From positions 29,009,248 through 29,073,247 of the forward strand of contig CM038467.1 of NCBI GenBank assembly GCA_021464415.1: a stretch of DNA of 64,000 nt, written 5' to 3'. Shown piece by piece: positions 59,412 to 64,000 of this stretch. The first letter of the stretch is position 1. Every line of letters begins with the position of its first letter. The position numbers were made by a program, and so were the translations under genes. The notes beneath the pieces are model-generated. The model saw nothing but the letters and a program-made list of their open reading frames with translations, searched no databases and had not been told where the DNA came from. The DNA comes from Lonicera japonica. Lineage: Eukaryota; Streptophyta; Magnoliopsida; Dipsacales; Caprifoliaceae.

Positions 59412-59872
59412 TTTTGTTCAATCTTTAACACACAATTTGCTGTATTGAATTCCATTTCAATTAAACAAACACCATTTGTAGCCGGGTGAAGAGAGGATGG
59501 AGAGGGACATGAAGGAATTTTTAGGAGTGCATAACGAAACGAACAGAAACCAACCCACGCTCTATTGTGCCACGAGGGATATTTTTGACGTCGTGGCGTA
59601 AACAAGTCCACCTGTTCATAGACAGCCGGATTAAAGAGTGATAGTGTGATTTCTTTCAAAAAAAAAGAAGAAAGAGTGATAGTATGATTTAATTGGTGCT
59701 GTTATTGATACAATGATTTAAAAAAAAAAAAAAAAAAGTCCAATTTACTCCGTAACATTCCTTTAAAAAAAATCGATTATTCTATTAACACATTTTTTTA
59801 TAGTAAATTTAAATTAATAATAATTTAATTATTCTAAATCACTTAAATTTAAATTAGTTATATACCTGTTAA
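59412..59872. other. Probable promoter region of the nuclease gene
   Basis: No coding frame supported. The sequence from about 59412 to 59640 is less AT-rich, with 'ccacgctctattgtgccacg' and 'tgacgtcgtggcg' (containing the palindromic TGACGTC near 59587, a bZIP-type core). A-runs follow near 59719-59737. Confidence 0.35.
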
Positions 59873-60862
59873 CATTGGCGGCTGCAGAATTATGGAGCCA
59901 AGGGGGCTCTCACCCATTCGCCATTGGAAATATCACTTCCCGCTGGCTTGCATGTGTTAAAGCACCTAGTATGTGCACATTACGTTGGTCATGTACGGCC
60001 AAGCCAATGTTAAAGTGTTATAAAATAATTCGGTGTGTGTAATTAGCGTTACCCTATAATATAAATATGGAAAATTTTATTTACACTACAAAATTAACTT
60101 AAAACCATAAGATAAGTAAAATAAAATTTTTGAAACGATACAAAAGTTTTTTAACAAAATAAAATCCAATTTTTTATTTTACCTCTTTTTATCTTTTACT
60201 CACACTATTACACAAAGTGGTCACAAGTTAGAGTTTTATTAAAAAAGTATGAGATTTTTTTTTGTAGTTATAGGGAGATATCTCCTTTAAAAAAAATTGA
60301 GAAGTAAAATACCAAGTCAAATATTTACATGTATTACACCATGTTTTAAGATTGTTAACGAGTAAAGAAATTAAAGTTTTAAATACAAAAATAAAATTAA
60401 AGTTGAGCATGGACATACTAATGAAACTTGGTCACATTTCATCCACAAAACACTTCTCTCACATTAACACACAACCCACCAAACCCCCTCCCCTCCGTTA
60501 ACAAGTTTTAGAAAATAACTAAAAAAAAAGAAAAAAACTAGAAGAAGAGAGATACAAAGACCTCCACCCTTATCTTAAGATTAAGGGTTTGATTCATGGG
60601 GGTGTTGGTGGGTGGGGGGTTTCTTTGTTTGTAGGATTAAGGGAGAGACTTAGACCTCCCTTAATTGAAAAAAAATGTCATTAGCAGTTGGGAGATGAAA
60701 GATTGAGAGGGTCGAAGTTGGGAGATGAGAGATTGAGGAGGCAGAGGAGCTGTGGCTTGTGGAATGTGGCTGCTCAGCTGCTGTGCTCTATTTTTCCTTT
60801 GTTCGAATTTTTTTTTCAAAGGGTCAGCTGACCCCTCTTGTCCCCGGGTAAATCCGCCACTA
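59873..60862. mobile_element. hAT element, ~990 bp, dTph1-like ends
   Basis: The left end CATTGGCGGCTGCAG and the inverse of the right end, TAGTGGCGGATTTACC, are related. Flanks CCTGTTAA (59865-59872) and TCCGTTAA (60863-60870) match at six of eight positions. The right sub-terminal 'gggtcagctgacccctcttgtcccc' links it to the element at 57207. No transposase frame. Confidence 0.6.
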
Positions 60863-61049
60863 TCCGTTAATTAATTTCTTCATCATTATCATCCTCTCCA
60901 CCACCACCATCATTCAAACCATCATTCCTCTCACTCCTCTCCAAAAGAAATAAGATACTTATACTTTTTTTTTGTTCTTTTACATTTCCTTTCATTTATA
61001 AATTATTGGATACAGACAAATGTAAAAAAAATAAAAAAACGAAAACAAG

Positions 61050-61382
61050 ACACGAAAAATGTTTACTCGGTTCCTAAGAACCGAGTGTTGGTCATTATAC
61101 TCGACCCAAAGGAATTGAGTATAGGTTACTCGGTCCTAAAAAACCGAGTTAGGCTTTAGGTCATTTTTGTTCATTATACTCGACCTAAAGGAATTGAGTA
61201 TAGGTTACTCGGTACTAAGGAATTGAGTTAGGCTTTAGGTCATTTCTAATTCCACTCGGTTCCTAAAGACTGAGTGACCTGTACTTTACTCGATTCTTTT
61301 AGGTCGAATATGATGAACAACACTCGGTTCCTAGGAACCGACTAAACCTTCATTTATGGCAAAATTTTGTTTTGACATAGTG
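61050..61382. repeat. Palindrome-rich repeat cluster, possible CACTA-type end
   Basis: A perfect 22-bp palindrome of the ACTCGGTTC..GAACCGAGT type sits at 61065-61086. Diverged copies of the motif recur at about 61133, 61208, 61255 and 61322, and an 80-bp direct repeat starts at 61091 and 61171. The right edge reads 'aaaattttgttttgacatagtg', the inverse of a CACTATGTCAAAAC start. Sub-terminal palindrome clusters plus a CACTA terminus are typical of that superfamily. The other terminus was not found. Confidence 0.5.
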
Positions 61383-62500
61383 TGTGCACTGGCCAACCCA
61401 AAAACTCTTATTTATTCTTCATAAAAAACATATCTAATAAATTCTTATTAATAGCATACGATGAAACTTTTTTTTAACTAATAACGAAAAAGTTCAAGAT
61501 AAAAAGAGAGGGAACGATTAAATTAGGAAAGAAGAAGAAGATTGAATATGAGATTTGTTGGGTGCGTATTGAGATTTGTTTTTTTGAATTGTAGAGAGAA
61601 AGAGAGTGAAGTGGAATGGAATGTTTTTAAATTAGTATTAATTAATCTTAAAATTAAATATGGAGTGTTAAGAAAATATAAATAGTACTTATGGAGTATT
61701 AGAGAGAAATTGGGTGTTAGAGAGTGAATTGGTGTGTGTCAATAGTAACCCCCATTTAATTTTATTATACAATTCGTTAATTTCACGATTCATATGCAGC
61801 ATAAAAAAATTGAAGAATTTTATATTTAGTATTCATTGGGAATGAATATCCGGACGAATTATTTATCTTATTTAAGTTTTTTTATCTCAGGAAGAATTAA
61901 CAAATCCCACCTAAGAAGTGATATTGTTTTATCCTATCCGGTTGTGATTAAACCGGCTCTTTAATTCGACACGTTTTGCGTTGAATTAGAAGTAAGATTG
62001 AATTAATTAATTCTAACCGACATTTATTGAAAAAATGTTATGATAAACAAATCCAATATCTTTCTCTTATTCTTTGTTTAGTGCAACACGAGACAGGAAT
62101 GCACTCAGGATTAATTATCATTTTATTCCATCAGAACCGGATAAAACTATATCACCCCTATATTTACTATTATTTTATCCCATAATTGCCGGATAACCAA
62201 TTGAATATAAAAATAAAATTTTAATTAATTTGTTTTAATCTTCTTCTTTACGTCTTTTAAATAATCAAATTGATTAATGAAAATTTTCGACCACCAAAAA
62301 ACATAAACTCAACTAATAAAATTCATTTCTCGTATAATATGGAATTTTTTTAAATTAAATGAAGGTATTTATAAGAAATTTTATTTTTTTAAAAAATTAA
62401 AATTACATTAGAATTTGAAACTGTACTTAATGCTTAGTTCGTAAATATTGTATATAATATAGAACTTATATCCCGGAAGAGTTTTTTACGATGCTTGTTT

Positions 62501-62535
<35 letters not shown>

Positions 62536-63705
62536 GGACAACCATTAAAATTGCATATATTTTTAAAACAAGAGCAAGTTGTGTTATATAATATCTGAAT
62601 TTATAATTCGGGGCTCCATCAAATGCAAAATTTATTAAATCTTTATTTGACTAGTTCTTGTTTTGTCCAATCCCGCTTAATTCTTATTCGACTGATTCAT
62701 TTCCTATCATATTATACATAATTCCTATCCGATTAATTTCAACTCTTATCATAACCGATCTTTATCCTATCATATCAACATATCATACCTCTTTATTTAG
62801 TGTGCCAAACGCACCCTTATTGATAAAATTGGGATAAAAAGCTTTAATAAAATAAATAATCCATCTTGATATTTAATCTCGATATACATTAAATATGGTA
62901 TATGATAAAATTTCCAAGAATGGTTTATACTCTTGTGCTTTATATGATGCTGGCCCATTGCGTTTTGACATATAAAATTTGCAAAAATGGTTTGCTTAGA
63001 CTTTCACATGTTCTAAAATAAGTTTAGTGGTTTTAAAATTTAGATCTAATCATTCAACTTTTCTTTTTTAAAAAAAAATGTTAAACATTTTTCCAGTAAT
63101 ACTTAATATTTATTTTTTAAAAAGGTAAAATACTTCATTTGCCTTTAAACCATTTTTATTAAATAAAAATACAAAAGCACGTTTATTTAAAGAATATTTA
63201 TTTAGTATTCAAATGTGATATTTTCAAACAAACAACACATATTCAAATGCGGTATTAAAAAACAAACAAAACAAATTTTTAGATTGAGTGTTCAGAGTTC
63301 AAAACCAGACTTTAGTACTCTAATTCAGATAACTGAACAAACTCACCTTAAAACACTATGCCTTAGAGTAGTTATATGATTTAAATAAAGGTGGACTCGG
63401 TCCGGATTGTTGGATTAATTAAACATTCACAATTCTGCATTTAATTCACTTCTTTAATTTTTTTTGAATTCAACGCCATTGATGATAGATTTAAATTTAA
63501 CTAGAATACATGGAGTCTAAACGAAAATCCAAACGTATGAAAAGTTGAAAACCATCTGCATTTGTGAATGGCGTTTGGGGTCCGCATTTCACAAATTCGC
63601 GAAGTACCCTAGCTGCCTAGCATACCACTAATTATAAATACCATTGAGGCATTGATCATAACCATTTTACATGGGCAATATTATTTATACCCTTATATTT
63701 GTCAA
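61383..63705. other. Intergenic, no gene seen
   Basis: AT-rich; a TA microsatellite at about 62505-62531 and scattered 'tatccggttgtgattaaaccgg' / 'ttatcataaccgatc' phrases that suggest an old MITE with the terminus 'gccaaacgcaccctta' near 62805-62820. No exon-like sequence. Confidence 0.45.
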
Positions 63706-64000
63706 TAGGGGTGTTAAGGTCAATCTGAAAATAGACCGAACGGACTAAACCGATCCGTAAAACGCCGAACAGTCAAACAGAAAAAAACCCAAAATTAAAA
63801 ACGAGAAAACTGAACCAAAACCGAATAGTTTGGTTCGAGTTTGAGGCAAGGCAATTCAAAACCGAATTAAACCTAACCGAACCGAATTATGTATAATAAA
63901 ATAAAAATGTTAATATATACTCTAATTGAATTATAAGAGGAAAAAAAGAGGGTTTTTTTTTATAAGAATATGTTCCTTATTAATTGCATATTGTGATCAA
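63706..64000. mobile_element. hAT-type element, CCGAACC-rich, cut by the window end
   Basis: Starts TAGGGGTGTT and reads as the inverted right half of the element at 40490-41252: 'gtcaatctgaaaatagaccgaac', 'gtttggttcgagtttgaggcaag' and 'ccgaaccgaattatgtataa' all have counterparts there. The far end lies outside the window. Confidence 0.75.

Noticed and set aside
1..64000. Search for tRNA or rRNA genes and CRISPR arrays.
   Set aside because: Only tRNA-like SINE heads were found, none folding into a full tRNA; no rRNA and no regularly spaced CRISPR-type repeats.

Overview
The window looks like nuclear DNA of a flowering plant, most likely a eudicot. It is strongly AT-rich, has multi-exon genes with GT..AG introns, and is full of plant-type mobile DNA: Stowaway, Harbinger and hAT MITEs, tRNA-derived SINEs, L1-like tails and LTR relics. 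I cannot name the species.

Three genes are well supported; I rebuilt all of them by joining exons. (1) Plus strand, 4031-11957: a Der/EngA-type double GTPase with nine coding exons (662 aa) and a presequence-like N-terminus that suggests an organelle, probably the mitochondrion. (2) Minus strand, 23327-18445: a NAC transcription factor with three exons (381 aa), which I recognise as NAC035/LOV1-like. (3) Minus strand, 59334 to 48224 or beyond: a YacP/Rae1-like NYN-domain nuclease with ten exons (321 aa in the nearest-exon model) and a plastid-type N-terminus. From memory, the Arabidopsis relatives of genes 2 and 3 (At2g02450 and At2g02410) are close neighbours, so this may be conserved gene order, here stretched by about 25 kb of transposon-rich DNA. 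I see no pathway linking the three genes, although 1 and 3 both belong to families that act on organellar or bacterial-type ribosomes.

Layout: 1-3640 is repeat debris (an LTR-like relic, fold-back MITEs, a CT-rich leader-like stretch). 3700-12070 is the GTPase gene with MITEs and a SINE in its introns. 12070-18440 is intergenic, with a 27-C run, a decayed open frame that resembles a plant mobile domain, and a near-perfect palindromic element. 18445-23460 is the NAC gene. 23470-46900 is intergenic, dominated by a recurring palindromic 'GCGACG' family, three hAT elements, a SINE and a fold-back. 46912-59411 is the nuclease gene, whose 3' end is a threefold tandem repeat, each unit carrying an open last exon. 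59412-64000 is intergenic with a hAT element, a palindrome-rich CACTA-like end and a truncated hAT element.

The most unusual observation is the triplicated last exon of the nuclease gene, with three readable but different C-termini. Next come the palindromic element family beside TA microsatellites, the overlapping upstream ORFs at two of the genes, and the open-frame relic broken by stops that could all be C-to-T changes.
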